DNA of 64,000 nucleotides from Aristolochia californica (Eukaryota; Streptophyta; Magnoliopsida; Piperales; Aristolochiaceae). A program made the translations under genes and the position numbers. The DNA lies in the NCBI GenBank assembly GCA_029961685.1, contig JARWKL010000015.1, forward strand, positions 15,002,801 to 15,066,800, given 5' to 3'. Of this stretch, positions 1 to 14,368 are shown one piece after another. The notes under the pieces are model-generated. The model was not told the origin of the DNA and did no database searches. It was given only the letters and a program-made list of their open reading frames with translations. Within the stretch, counting starts at the first letter, position 1. The number at the start of each line of letters is the position of its first letter.

Positions 1-3000
1 GGATATGCATGCCTGAAACATGTTTAGGGGTCAAGGGACCTAATGATCCAAAAATTTCAAGGAGTAGATAAAATTAAATTCTAAAGTAAACGAGTGGTTG
101 GATATTTACCAAAGCCAAACAACCCACTTTTTGCCTATCCTAAAAAATCACTGATACTTTTTGGAATTATCTCTTTCAGCATTTGTGCATTTCCATTTTG
201 GATGTTCAAATTTTTTTTCTGATCCAAACATGAGTTTTAACTCTTCCATTTTTCTCTCGTAAACAAAAAAGATATAAGGCAAATAGATCGCAACAAAATA
301 GAAGTTTTAGAGTTCATGTATGCAAAAAAATTAGAAAACAATAATAAATGTAAGTGAATAAAATTATTTCACGCACTAAAAATGAACTCCAAAGTTTTGT
401 TATCCATGTTTGCGAAATTCCACTAGTACATCCGCTAATAGTTCTGTGGAATTTTATACGAAAGAGACTGCTAACTGATCCTAACATTTTTTAAATGTGG
501 TGGATATGCATGCCAGAACCATGTTGAGGATGCAAGTGTCCTAATGATCCAAAAATTTCTAGGAGAAGAAAAATTTTAATTCTCAAGTTAATGTGTGGTT
601 GAATATTTTCTAGAGCCAAACAACCCACTTTTTGCCTATCCGTAAAAATCACTGATAGTTTTTGGAATTATCTCTATCAGCATTTGTGCATTTCCATTTT
701 TTATTTTCAAATTTTTTTTCAAAACCAAACTTGAGTTTTCACTCTCCCATTTTTCTCTCATAAAAATAAAAGATATAAGGCAAATAGATCGCAACAAAAT
801 GAAAATTTTAGAGTGCTTGTTTACAAAAAAATTTGAAAACTTTAATAAATGTAAGTGAAGAAAATTATGTCACGCACTAAAAATGAACTCCAAAGTTTTG
901 TTATCCATGTTTTGGAAATTCCACTAGTACACCCCCTAATAGCTTGGTGGAATTTTATATGGAAGAGACTTCCAACTGATCCTAACATGATTTAAATGTT
1001 GTGGATATGCATGTCAGAAACAAGCTGACGTTGGAAGTGACCTAATGATCCAAAAATTTCAAGGAGTAGAAAATTTTAAATTCTCAAGTTAACGTGTGGT
1101 TGGATATGTACTAGAGCCAAACAACCCACTTTTTCCCTATCCTTAAAAATCACAGATACTTTTTGGAATTATCTCTCTCAGTATTTGTGCATTTCCGTTT
1201 TGGATGTTCAAATTTTTTTTCAGATCCTTGCTTGAGTTTTGACTCTCCCACTTTTCTCTCGTAAAAAAAAAAAAAGATATAAGGCAAATAGAACGCAACA
1301 AAATGAAAATTTTAGAGTTCATGTATGCAAAAAAATTGGAAAACTATAATAAATGTAAGTGAAGAAAATTATTTCATGCACTAAAAATGAACTCCAAAGT
1401 TTTGTTATCCATGTTTGGAAAATTCCACTCGTACAACCCCTAATAGGGTTGTGGAATTTTATAGGAAAGAGACTTCTAACTGATCCTAACATGTTTTAAA
1501 TGTGGTGGATATGCATGCCAGAAACTTGTTGAGGATGCAAGTGACTTAACGATCCAAAAAATTCTAGGAGTAGAAAAAATTAAATTCTCAAGTTAAAGTG
1601 TGGTTTGATATTTACCAGAGCCAAACAACCCACTTTTTGCCTATCCTCAACAATCATAGATACTTTTTGGAATTATCTCTCTCTGCATTTGTGCATTTAA
1701 ATTTCTGATGTTCAAATTTATTTCAGATCCAAACAAGAGTTTTCACTCTCCCATTTTACTCTAGTAAACAAAAAAGATATATGGCAAATAGATCGCAACA
1801 AAATGAAAATTTTGGAGTTCATGTATGCAAAAAAAATTGAAAACTATAATAAATGTAAGTGAAGAAAATTATTTCATGCACCTTAAATGAACACCAAAGT
1901 TATTTTAACCATGTTTGGGAAATTCCAGCTTGGTAGAATTTTATAGGAAAGAGACTTCTAACTGATCTGCACATGTTTTAAATGTGGTGGATATGCATGC
2001 CATAAACATGTTGAGGATACAAGTGACCTAATGATCCTAAAATTTCAAGGAGTAGAAAAAATTAAATTCTCAACTTAACGTGTGGTTGGATATTTACCAG
2101 AGCCAAACAACCAACTTTTTGCCTATCCTTAAAAATCGTAGGTACTTTTTGGAATTATCTCTCTCAGCATTTTAGAATTTCCATTTTGGATGTTCAAATT
2201 TTATTCAGATCCAAACCTGAGTTTTGACTCTCCCATTTTTCTTGTAAACAAAAAAGATATATGGCAAATAAATCGCAACGAAATGAAAATTTCAGAGTTC
2301 ATGTATGAAAAAAAATTTGAAAACTATAATAAATGGTATGTGAATAAAATTATTTCACACACTAAAAATGAACTCCATAGTTTTGTTTTCCATGTTTGGG
2401 AAATTCAACAAGTACAACCCCCTTATAGCTTGGTAGAATTTTTTAGGAAAGAGACTTCTAACTGATCTGAACATGTTTTAAATGTGGTTGATATGCATGC
2501 TAGAAACATGTTGAGGATGCAACTGACCTAATAATCCAAAAATTTCAAGGAGTAGAAAAAATTAAATTCACAAGTTAACGTGTGGTTGGATATGTACCTG
2601 AGCCAAACCACCCACTTTTTGCCTATCCTTAAAAATCACAGATACTTTTTGGAATTATCTCTCTCAGTATTTGTGCATTTCCATTTTGGATAGTCAAATT
2701 TTTTTTCAGATCCAAACCTGAGTTTTCACTCTCCCATTTTTCTTGTAAACAAAAAAGATATAAGGCAAATAGATAGCAACAAAATGAAAATTTTAGAGTT
2801 CATGTTGGCAAAAAAATTTGAAAACTATAATAAATCTAAGTGAAGAAAATTATTTCACGCACTAAAAATGAACTCCAAAGTTTTGTTATCCTTGTTTGGG
2901 AAATTCCACTAGTACAACCCCTAATAGTTGGTGGAATTTTATAGGAAAGAGACTTCTAACTGATCCTTACATGTTGTTAAATGTGGTGGATATCCATGCT

Positions 3001-6000
3001 AGAAAGATGTTGAGGATGCAAGTGACCTAATGATCCAAAAATTTCATGGAGTAGACAAAATTAAATTCCCAAGTTAACGTGTGGTTGGATATTTACCCGA
3101 CCCAAACAACCCACTTTTTGCCACTCCTTAAAAATCACAGATACTTTTTAGAATTATTTCTCTCAGCATTTGCGCATTTCCATTTTGAATGTTCAAATTT
3201 TTTTTCAGATCCAAACTTGAGTTTTCACTCTCCCATTTTCCTTTCGTAAAGAAAAAAGATATAAGGCAATGTAACTGAATAAAATTATTTCACGCACTAA
3301 GAATGAACTCCAAAGTTTTGTTATCCATGTTTGGGAAATTCCACTAGTACACCCCTTTATAGCTCTATAGAATTTTATAGGAAAGAGACTTCTAACTGAT
3401 CCTAACATGTTTTAAGTGTGGTGGATATGCATGCCAGAAACATGTTGATGATGCAAGTGACCTAATGATCCAAAAATTTCGAGTAGAAAAAATTAATTTC
3501 TCAAGTTAACGTGTGGTTGGATATTTACGAGAGCCAAACAACCCAATTTTTGCCTATCCTTAAAAATCACAGATACTTTTTGGAATTATATCTCTAAGCA
3601 TTTGTGCATTTCCATTTTTGATATTCAAATTTTTTTTCATATCCAAACTTGAGTTTTCACTCTCTCTTTTTTCTCTCATAAACAAAAAAGGTATTAGGCA
3701 AATAGATCGCAACAAATGAAAATTTTAGGGTTCATGTATGAAAAAAATTTGAAAACTATAATAATTGAAGTGAAGAAAATTATTTCATGCAATAAAAATG
3801 AGGTTGGGAAATTCCACTAGTACACCCCCGAATAGCTCTGTGGAATTTTATTGGAAAGAGATTTCTAACTGATCCTAACATGTTTTAAATATGGTGGATA
3901 TGTATGCCAGAAACATGTTGAGGATGCAAGTGACCTAATGATCCAAAAATTTAAAGGAGTAGAAAAATTAAATTCTCAAGTTAACGTGTGGTTGGATATT
4001 TACTAAAGCCGAACAACCCACTTTTTGCCTATCCTTAAAAATCACAGATACTTTTTGGAATTATCTCTCTGAGCATTTGTGCATTTCCAATTTGGATATT
4101 CAAATTTTTTTTCAGATCCCAACTTGAGTTTTCACTCTCCCATTTTTCTCTCCTAAACAAAAAAGATATAAGGCAAATAGATTGCAACAAAATGAAAATT
4201 TTAGAGTTCATGTATGCAAAAAAATTTGAAAACTATAATAAATGTAAGTGAAGAAAATTATTTCACGCACTAAAAATGAACTCCAAAGTTTTGTTATCCA
4301 TGTTTGGGAAATTCCACTAATACAAACCCTAATAGCTTGGTGGAATTTTATAGGAAAGAGACTTCTTACTGATCCTAACATGTTTTAAATGTGGTGGATA
4401 TGCATGCTAGAAACATGTTGAGGATGCATGTGACCTAATGATCAAAAAATTACGAGTAGAAAAATTTTAATTCTATAGTTAACGAGTGGTTGGATATTTA
4501 CCAGAGCCAAACAACCCACTTTTCGCCTATCCTTAAAAATCACAGATACTTTTTGGAATTATCTCTCTCAGCAATTGTGCAATTTTATTTTTTATGTTCA
4601 AATTTTTTTTCAGATCCAAACTTGAGTTTTCACTCTCCCATTTTCCTCTCGTAAAGACAAAAGATATAAGCCAAATAGATCGCACCGAAATGAAAATTTT
4701 AGAGTTCATGTATGCATAAAAATTTGAAAACTATAATAAATGTATGTGAAGCAAATTATTTCACGCACTAAAAATGAACTCCAAAGTTTTGTTATCCATG
4801 TTTGGGAAATTCTACCTGTACAACCCCTAATAGCTTGGTGGAATTTTATAGGAAAGAGACTTCTAACTGATCCTAACATGTTTTAAATGTGGTCAATATG
4901 CATGCAAGAAACATGTTGAGGGATCAAGTGACCTAATGATCCAAAGATTTCGAGGTGTAGAAAAAATTATATTCTCAAGTTAACATGTGGTTGGATATTT
5001 ACCAGAGCCAAACAACCCACTTTTTGCCTATCTTTAAAAATCACAGATACTTTTTGGAATTATCTCTCTTAGCATTTGTGCATTTCCATTTTGGATGTTC
5101 AATTTTTTTTTTCAGATCCAAACTTGAGTTTTCACTCTCCCATATTTTTCTCGTAAACTAAAAAGATATAAGGCAAATAGATCACTACAAAATGAAAATT
5201 TTAGAGTTCATGTATACAAAAAATTTGAAAACTATCATAAATGTAAGTGATGAAAATTATTTCACACACTAAAAATGAACTCCAAAGTTTTGTTATCCAT
5301 GTTTGGGAAATTCTACTAGTACAACCCCTAACAACTAGGTGGAATTTTATTGGGAAGAGATTTATAACTGATCCTAACATGTTTTAAATGTGGTGGATAT
5401 GCATGCCAGAAACTTGTTGAGGATAGAAGTAACCTAATGATCCAAAAATTTCAAGTAGTAGAAAAAATTAATTTCTCAAGTTGACGTGTGGTTGGATATT
5501 TACCAGTCCCAAACAACCCACTTTTTGCCTATCCTTAAAAATCACCGGTACTTTTTGGAATTATATCTCTCAGCATTTGTGCATTTCCATTTTGGATGTT
5601 CAAATTTTTTTTCAGATCCAAACTTCAATTTTTCCTCTCCCATTTTTTTTTTTCGTAAACAAAAAAGATGTAAGGCAAATAGACCGCAACAAAATGAAAA
5701 TTTTAGAGTTCAAGTATGCAAAAAAATTCTAAAACTACAATTAATGTATGAGAAGAAAATTATTTCATGCACTAAATATGAACTCCAAAGTTTTGTTATC
5801 GATGTTTGGGAAAAACCACTAGTACAATCCCTGAGAGCTTGGTGGAATTTTATAGGAAAAAGACTTCTGACTGATCCTAACATGTTTAAAATGTGGTGGA
5901 TATGTATGCCAGAAACATGTTATGGATGCAAGTGACCTAATGATCCAAACATTTCAAGGAGTAGAAAAATTAAATTCTCAAGTTAACGTGTGGTTGGATA

Positions 6001-9000
6001 TTTACCAGAGCCAAACAAACCACTTTTTGCCTATAATTAAAAATCACATATACTTTTTGGAATTATCTCTCTCAGCATTTGTGTATTTCAATTTTGGATG
6101 CTCAAATTTTTTTTCAGATCCAAACTTGAGTTCTCACTCTTCCATTTTTTTTTTGTAAACAAAAAAAATATAAGGCAAATAGATCGCAACAAAATTAAAA
6201 TTTTAGAGTACATGTATGTAAAAAAATTTGAAAACTTTAATAAATGTAAGTAAAGAAAATTATTTCACGCACTAAAAATGAACCCCAAAGTTTTGTTATC
6301 CATGTTTGGGAAATTCCACTAGTACAACCCCTAATAGCTTGGTGGAATTTTATAACAAAGAGACTTCCAACTGACCCTAACATGTTTTAAATGTGGTGGA
6401 TATGCATGCCAGAAACATGTTGTGGATGCAAGTGACCTAATGATCCAAAAAGTGCCAAACAAACCAATTTTTGCCTATCCTTAAAAATCACAGATACTTT
6501 TTAGAATTATCTCTCAGAGCATTTGTGCATTTCCATTTTGGATGTTCAAATTTTTTTTCAGATCCAAACTTGAGTTTTCACTCTTCGTGTTTTTTCTCAT
6601 AAACAAAAAAGATATAAGGCAAATACATCACAACATAATGAAAATTTTTGATTTCAAGTATGCAAAAAAATTTGAAAACTATAATAAATGTATGTGAAAT
6701 AAATTATTTCATCCACTAAAAATGAACTCCAAAGTTTTGTTATCCTTGTTTGGGAAATTCTACCTTTACAACCCCTAATAGCTTGGTGGAATTTTATAGG
6801 AAAGAGACTTCTAACTGATCCTAACATATTTTAAATGTGGTGAATATGCATGCCAGAAACATGTTGGGGGATCAAGTGACCTAATGATCCAAAGATTTTG
6901 AGGAGTAGAAAAAATTAAATTCTCAAGTTAACTTGTGGATGAATATTTACCAGAGCCAAACAACCCACTTTTTGCCTATCTTTAAAAATCGTTGATACTT
7001 TTTGGAATTTTCTCTCTCAGCATTTGTGCATTTCCATTTTGGATGTTCAAATTTTTTTTTAGATCCAAACTTGAGTTTACACTCTCCCTTTTTTCTCGTA
7101 AAAAAAAAAAAGATATAAGGCAAATAGATCGCAACAAAATGAAAACTTTAGAGTTCATGCAGGCAAAAAAATTTGAAAACTATAATAAATGTAGGTTAAG
7201 AAAATTATTTCACACACTAAAAATGAACTCCAAAAGTTTTGTCATCCATGTTTGGGAAATTCTAATAGTACAACCCCTAATAGCTAGGTGGAATTTTATT
7301 GGGAAGAGATTTATAACTGATCCTAACATGTTTTAAATGTGGTGGATATGCATGCCAGAAACATGTTGAGGATGCAATTGACCTAATGACCCAAAAATTT
7401 CAAGGAGAAGAAAGAATTAAATTCTGAAGTTAACGTGTGGTTGGATATTTACCAAAGCCAAACAACCCACTTTTTGCCTATCCTAACAAATCACATATAC
7501 TTTTTGGAATTATCTCTCTCAGCATTTGTGCATTTCCATTTTGGATGTTCAGTTTTTTTTTCAGATCCAAAATTGAGTTTTCACTCTCCTTTTTTTTTTC
7601 TCGTAAACAAAAAAGATATAAGGCAAATAGATCGCAACAAAACGAAAATTTTAGAGTTCATGTTTGCAAAAAAATTTGAAAACTATAATAAATGTTAGTG
7701 AGGAAAATTATTTCACGCACTAAAAATGAACTCCAAAGTTTTGTCATCCATGTTAGGAAATTTCTACCTGTACAACCCCTAATAGCTTGGTGTAATTTTA
7801 TAGGAAAGAGACTTCTAACTGATCCTAACATGTTTTAAAAGTGGTGGATATGCTTGCCAGAAACATGTTGAGGGATCAAGTGAGCTAATGATTCAAAGAT
7901 TTCGAGGAGTAGAAAAAATTAAATTCACAAGTTAACATGTGGTTGGATATTTACGTGAGCCAAACCACCAATTTTTGCCTATCCTTAAAAATCACAGTTA
8001 CTTTTCGGAATTATCTCTCTCAGCATTTGTGCATTTCCGTTATGGATGTTCAAAACTTTTTTTCAGATCCAAACTTGAGTTTTCACTCTCCCATTTTTTT
8101 CTCGTAAACAAAAAAGATATAAAGGAAATAGATCACAACAAAATGAAAATTTTAGAGTTCATGTATGCAAAAAAATTTGAAAACTATCATAAATGTAAGT
8201 GAAGAAAATTATTTCACGCACTAAAAATGAACTCGAATGTTTTGGTATCCATGTTTGGGAAATTCCACTAGTACAACCACTAATAGCTAGAAGGAATTTT
8301 ATTGGGAAGAGACTTATAACTGATCCTAACTTGTTTTAAATGTGGTGGATATGCATGCCAGGAAACATGTTGAGGATAGAAGTAACCTAAGGATCAAAAA
8401 ATTTCAAGGAGTAGAAAAAATAAAATTCTAAAGTTAACGTGTGGTAGGATATTTACATGACCAAAACAACTAAATTTTTTCCTATCCTTAAAAATCTATG
8501 ATACTTTTTGGAATTATCTCTCTCAGCATTTGTGCATTTCCATTTTGGATGTTCAAATTTTTTTTCAGATCCACACTCGAGTTTTCACTCTCCCATTTTT
8601 TTATTGTAAACTAAAAAGTTATAAGGCAAATAGATCGCAACAAAATGAAATTTTTAGAGTTCATGTATGCAAAAAAAATTGAAAACTATAATAAATGTAA
8701 GTGAAGAAAATTCTTTCATGCACTAAAAATGAACTCCAAAGTTTTGTTGTCCATGTTTGGTAAATTCCACTAGTACAACCTCTAATAGCTTGGTGGAATT
8801 TTCTAGGAAAGAGACTTCTAACTGATCCTATCATGTTTGAAAAGTGGTTGGATATGCATGCCAGAAACATGTTGAGGACGTAAGTGACCTAATGATCCTA
8901 AAATTTCGAGTAGAAAAAATTAAATTCTCAAGTTAACGTGTGGTTGGATATTTACAAGACCCAAACAACCCACTTTTTGTCTATCCTTAAAAATCATAGA

Positions 9001-10431
9001 TACTTTTTAGAATTATCTCTCTCAGCATTTGTGCATTCCCATTTTGGATGTTCAAATTTTTTTTCAGATCTAAACTTGAGTTTTCATTCTCCCTTTTTTT
9101 TTAGTAAACAAAAAAGATATAAGGCAAATAGATCGCAACAAAATGAAAATTTTAGAGTTCATGTATGCAAAAAAATTAGAAAACTATAATAAATGTAAGT
9201 GAAGAAAATTATTTCACGCACTAAAAATGAACTTCAAAGTCTTGTTATCCATGTTTGGGAAATTATACCAGTACAACCCCTAATAGCTTGGTGGAATTTT
9301 ATAGGAAAGAGACTTTTAACTGATTCTAACATGTTTTAAATGTGGTGGATATGAATGCCAGAAACATGTTATGGATGCAAGTGGCCTAATGATCCAAAAA
9401 TTTCGAGTAGAAAAAATTAATTTCTCAAGATAACGTTTGGTTGGATATCTTCCAGAGCTAAACAACCCACTTTTTTCCTTTCCTTAAAAATCACAGATAC
9501 TTTTTGGAATTATCTCTCTCAGCATTTGTGCACTTTAATTTTGGATGTTCAAATTTTTTTTCAGATCCAAACTTGAGTACTCACTCTCCCATTTTTTTCG
9601 CGTAAACTAAAAAGATATAAGGCAAATAGATCGCAACAAAATGAAAATTTTAGAATTCATGTATGCAAAAATTTGAAAACTTTAATAAATGTAAGTGATG
9701 AAAATTATTTCACGCACTAAAAATGAACTCCAAAGTTTTGTTATCCGTGTTTGGGAAATTCCACTAGTACAATCCCTAATTGCATGGTTGAATTTTATAA
9801 CAAAGAGACTTCTAACTGATCCTAACATGTTTTTAATGTGGTGAATATGCATGCCAGAAACATGTTGAGGATTCAAGTGTGCTAATGATCCAAAAATTTC
9901 AAGGAGTAGCAAAAATTAAATTCTCAAGTTAACGTGTAGTTGGATATTTTCCAGAACAAAACAACCCACTTTTTGCCCATCCTAAAAAATCACAAATACG
10001 TTTTGGAATTATCTCTCTCAGCATTTGTGCATTTCCATTTTGGATGTTCAAATTTTTTTTCAGATCCAAAACTTGAGATTTCACTCTCCCATTTTTCTCG
10101 TAAACAAAAAAGATATAAGTCAAATAGATAGCAACAAAATAAAAATTTTAGAGTTCATGTATGCAAAAAAATTTGAAAACTATAATAAATTTAAGTGAAG
10201 AAAGTAATTACATGCACTAAAAATGAACTCCAAAGTTTTCTGATCAATGTTTCGGAAATTCCACTAGTACAACCCCAAATAGCTTGGTGGAATTATATAG
10301 GAAAGAGACTTCTAACTGATCCTAACATGTTTTAAATGTGGTTGGATATGCATGCCAGAAACATGTTGAGGATGCAAGTGACCTAATGATCCAAAAATTT
10401 CAAGGAGTGTAAAATATTAAATTCTCAAGTT

Positions 10432-10930
10432 AACGTGTGGTTGGATATTAAAAAGAGCCATATAACCCACTTTTTGCCTATCCCTAAATATCACAGATAC
10501 TTTTTGGAATTATCTCTCTCAACATTTGTGCATTTCCATTTTGGATGTACTAATTTTTTTTCAGATCCAAACTTGAGTTTTCACTCTCCCATTTTTCTCG
10601 TAAACAAAAAAGATATAAGGAAAATAGATCGCAACAAAATGAAAATTTTAGAGTTCATGTGTGCAAAAATATTTGAAAACTATAATAAATGTAGGTGAAG
10701 AAAATTATTTCACACAATAAAAATGAACTCAAAATTTTTGTTATCCATGTATGGGAAATACCACTAGTACAACCCCTGATATCTAGGTGGAATTTTATAG
10801 GGAAGAGATTTCTAACTGATCTTAACGTGTTTTAAATGTGGTGGATATGCATGCCAGAAACATGTTGAGGATGCAAGTGACCTAATGATCCATAATTTTC
10901 AAAGAGTAGAAAAAATTAAATTCTCAAGTT
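10432..10930. repeat. Representative satellite monomer (499 bp)
   Basis: One typical full-length unit, measured from AACGTGTGGTTGGATA to the base before its next occurrence. In order it holds the GAGCC...AACCCAC block, a CTCTCAACATTTGTGCATTTCC block, a T-tract, TTTTCACTCTCCC, an A-rich AACAAAAAAGATATAAGG block, TTTTAGAGTTCATG, a GAAAATTATTTCACAC block, TTGTTATCCATG, CCACTAGTACAACCCC, GGTGGAATTTTATAGG, GATATGCATGCCAG and CCTAATGATCC. The phase of the monomer is arbitrary. It is given as a reference unit for the array. Confidence 0.85.
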
Positions 10931-11371
10931 AACGTGTGGTTGGATATTTACCAGAGCCAAACAACCCACTTTTTGCCTATCCTTAAAAATCACAGATACT
11001 TTTCAGAATTATCTCTCTCAGCATTTGTGCATTTCCATTTTGGATGTTCAATTTTTTTCGGATCCAAAGTTGAGTTTTCACTCTCCCATTTTTCTCGTAA
11101 ACAAAAAAAATATAAGGAAAATAGATCGCAACAAAATAAAAAATTTAGAGTTCTTGTATGCAAAAAAATTTGAAAACTATAATAAATGTGAGTGAAGAGA
11201 ATTATTTCATGCAATAAAAATGAATTCCAAAGTTTTGTTATCCTTTTTTTGGAAATTCCACTAGTACACCCCCTAATAGCTTGGTGGAATTTTAGAGGAA
11301 AGAGACATTTTCACTGATCCTAACATGTTTGAAATGTTGTTGGATGTGCATGCCAGAAACATGTTGAGGAT

Positions 11372-11460
11372 GCAACTGACCTAATGATCCAAAAATTTCA
11401 AGGAGTTGAAAAAATTAAATTGTCAAGTTAACATGTGGTTGGATAATTACCAGAGCCAAA
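11372..11460. repeat. Paralogous empty site for both insertions
   Basis: This stretch is the uninterrupted counterpart of the monomer that hosts the LTR element and the virus. It shares rare variants with the interrupted monomer: GCAACTGACC, GGAGTTGAAAAAATTAAATTGTC, the upstream GAAATGTTGTTGGATGTGCATG, and the downstream GGAGGTTCAAA in place of the usual GGATGTTCAAA. The offset to the interrupted copy (14,364) is 2,992 bp, close to six monomers. It therefore shows the sequence before insertion, including about 26 bp (AAGTTAAC...ATTAC) missing at the viral integration point. Confidence 0.8.
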
Positions 11461-14363
11461 CAACCCACTTTTTTCCTATCCTTAAAAATCACAGATACTT
11501 TTTGGAATTATCACTCTCAGCATTTGTGCATTTCCATTTTGGAGGTTCAAATTTTTTTTCATATCCAAACATGAGTTTTCACTCTCCCATTTTTCTCTCG
11601 TAAACAAAAAGGATATAAGGCAAAAAGATTGTAACAAAATGAAAATTTTAGAGTTCATATACGCAAAAAAAATTGAAAACTATAACAAATGTAAGTGAAG
11701 AAAATTATTTCATGCACTAAAAATGAACTCCAAAGTTTTTTATCCATGTTTGGGAAATTCCACTAGTACTACCCCTAATAGCTTGGTGGAATTTTATCGA
11801 AAAGAGACTTCAAATTGATCCTAACATGTTTTAAATGTGGTGGATATGCATGCCAGAAACATGTTGAGGATGCGAGTGACCTAATGATCCAAAAATTTCA
11901 AGGATTAGAAAAAATTAAATTGTCAAGTTAACGTGTGGTTGGATATTTACCAGTGCCAAACAACCCACTTTTTGCCTATCCTTAAAAATCACAGATACTT
12001 TTTGGAATTATCTCTCTCAGCATTTGTGTATTTCCATTTTGGAATTTTATATTGTTTTTCAGATCCAAACTTGAGTTTTCACTCTCCCTTTTTTTTCTTG
12101 TAAACAAAAAAGATATAACGCAAATAGATCACAACATAATAAAAATTTTAGATTTCATGTATGCAAAAAAATTTGAAAACTATAATAAATGTAAGTGAAG
12201 GAAATTATTTCACGCACTAAAAATGAACTACAAAGTTTTGTTATCCTTGTTTGGGAAATTCTACCAGTACAACCCCTAATAGCTTGGTGGAATTTTATAG
12301 GAAAGAGACTTCTAACTGATCCTAACATGTTTTAAATGTGGTGGATATGCATGCCAGAAACATGTTGAGGGATCCAGTGACCTAATGATCAAAAGATTTC
12401 GAGGGGTAGAAAAAATTAAATTCTTAAGTTAACGTGAGGTTGGATATTTACCAAAGCCAAACAACCCATTTTTTGCCTATCCTTAAAAATCTCAGATACT
12501 TTTTGGAATTATCTCTCTCAGCATTTGTTCATTTCCATTTTGGATGTTCATTTTTTTTTCAGATCCAAACTTGAGTTTTCAAGCTCCCTTTTTTTTCTCG
12601 TAAACAAAAAAGTTATAAGGCAAATAGATCGCAACAAAACAAAAATTTTAGGGTTCATGTATGCAAAAAACTTTGAAAACTATAGTAAATGTGAGAGAAG
12701 AAAATTATTTCATGCACTAAAAATGAACTCCAAAGTTTTGTTATCCATGTTTAGGAAATTCCACTAGTACAACCCCTAATAGCTTGGTGGAATTTTATAG
12801 GAAAGAGACTTCTAACTGATCCTAACATGTTTGATATGTGGTTGGATATGCATGCCAGAAACATGTTGAGGACGCAAGTGACCTAATGATCCAAAAATTT
12901 CAAGGAGTAGAAAAAATTAAATTCTCAAGTTAACGTGTGGTTGGATATTTACCAGACCCATACAACCCACTTTTTGTCTATCCTTAAAAATCACAGATAC
13001 TTTTTGGAATTATTATCTCTCAGCATTTGTGCATTTCCATTTTGGATGTTCAAATTTTTTTTCAGATCCAAACTTGAGTTTTCATTCTCCCTTTTTTTCT
13101 CGCAAACAAAATAGATATAAGGCAAATAGATCGCAACAAAATGAAAATTTTAGAGTTCACGTATGCAAAAAAGTTTGATAAATGTAAGTGAAGAAAATTA
13201 TTTAACGCAGTAAAAAAGAACTCCAAAGTTTTGTTATCCGTGTTTGGGAAATTCCACTAGCCCAACCCCTAATTGCATGGTGGAATTTTATAACAAAGAG
13301 ACTTCTAACTGATCCTAACATGTTTTAAATGTGGTGGATATGCATGCCAGAAACATGTTGAGGATTCAAGTGTCCAAATGATCCAAAATTTTCAAGGAGT
13401 AGAAAAAATTAAATTCTCAAGTTAACGTGTAGTTGAATATTTTCCTGAGCAAAACTATGTACTTTTTGCCCATCCTTAAAAATCACAAATAATTTTTGGA
13501 ATTATCTCTCTCAGCATTTGTGCATTTCCATTTTGGATGTTCAAATTTTTTTTCAGATCCAAACTTGAGTTCTCACTGTCCCCTTTTTTTCTCGTAAACT
13601 AAAAAGATGTCAGGCAAATAGATCGCAACAAAATGATAATTTTAGAGTTCATGTATGCAAAAAAATTTGAAAAATTTAATAAATGTAAGTGAAGAAAATT
13701 ATTTCACACACTAAAAATGAACTCCAAAGTTTTGTTATCCATGTTTGGGAAATTCCACTAGTACAACTCCTAATATCAAGGTGGAATTTTATAGGAAAGA
13801 GATTTCTAACTGATCCTAACATGTTTTAAATGTGGTGGATATGCATGCCAGAAACATGTTAAGGATGCAAGTGACCTAATGATCCATAATTTTCAAAGAG
13901 TTGAAAAAATTAAATTATCAAGTTAACGTGTCGTTGGATATTTACCAGAGCCAAACAACCCACTTTTTGCCTATGCTAAAAAATCACAGATACTTTTCAG
14001 AATTCTCTCTCTCAGCATTTATTCATTTCCATTTTGGATGTTCAATTTTTTTCAAATCCAAACTTGAGTTTTCACTCTCCCATTTTTCTCGTAAACAAAA
14101 TAGATATAAGGAAAATAGATCGCAATAAAATAAAATTTTTAGAGTTCTTTTATGCAAAAAAATGTTAAAACTATAATAAATGTAAGTGAAGAAAATTATT
14201 TCACGCATTAAAAATGAACTCCAAAGTTTTTTTATCCTTGTTTGGAAAATTCCACTAGTACATCCCCTAATAGCTTGGTGGAATTTTAGGAAAGAGACAT
14301 TTTAACTGATCCTAACATGTTTGAAATGTTGTTGGATGTGCATGTGAGAAACATGTTGGGGAT

Positions 14364-14368
14364 GCAAC
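14364..14368. repeat. Target site duplication, left copy (GCAAC)
   Basis: GCAAC lies immediately before the TG of the left LTR and again immediately after the CA of the right LTR (16,428-16,432). The related uninterrupted satellite monomer at 11,372 has GCAAC once. This is the 5-bp duplication expected from LTR-retrotransposon integration. Confidence 0.92.

Larger units (their letters stand above)
1..14363. repeat. Satellite tandem array, left block (about 500-bp monomer, about 29 copies)
   Basis: Landmarks such as GGATATGCATGCC, CAGAAACATGTTGAGGATGC and CCAGAGCCAAACAACCCAC recur at intervals of about 500 bp (for example near 1, 502, 1003, 1507, 1989, 2489, 2988). The monomers are head to tail in one orientation, AT-rich, with a T-run of about 8 after the GATGTTCAAA landmark. 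Copies differ by scattered substitutions and small indels, and some are shortened (one of 435 bp between 2,988 and 3,423). Open frames here are short, drift in phase between monomers and are not conserved, so I see no genes. This block mostly carries the variants CCCCTAATAGCTTGG, TTTTAAATGTGG and CATGTATGC. A heterochromatic or pericentromeric location is inference only. Confidence 0.97.

Noticed and set aside
5486..5935. 149-codon open frame in the satellite, the longest of dozens of similar frames
   Set aside because: Similar frames recur in many monomers only because the repeat recurs. They break at different points, shift phase with indels and have no conserved start or family resemblance.
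14023..14208. Minus-strand open frames that recur across the satellite (ending FCL or SLDLKKIEHPKWK)
   Set aside because: They are the antisense reading of the same repeat, with no conserved length or codon pattern. The 7,507-bp spacing of some reflects segmental duplication, not selection.
1..14363. CRISPR-like array or bacterial origin
   Set aside because: Repeats are about 500 bp without spacers, and the insertions are plant retroelements; nothing fits a CRISPR array.
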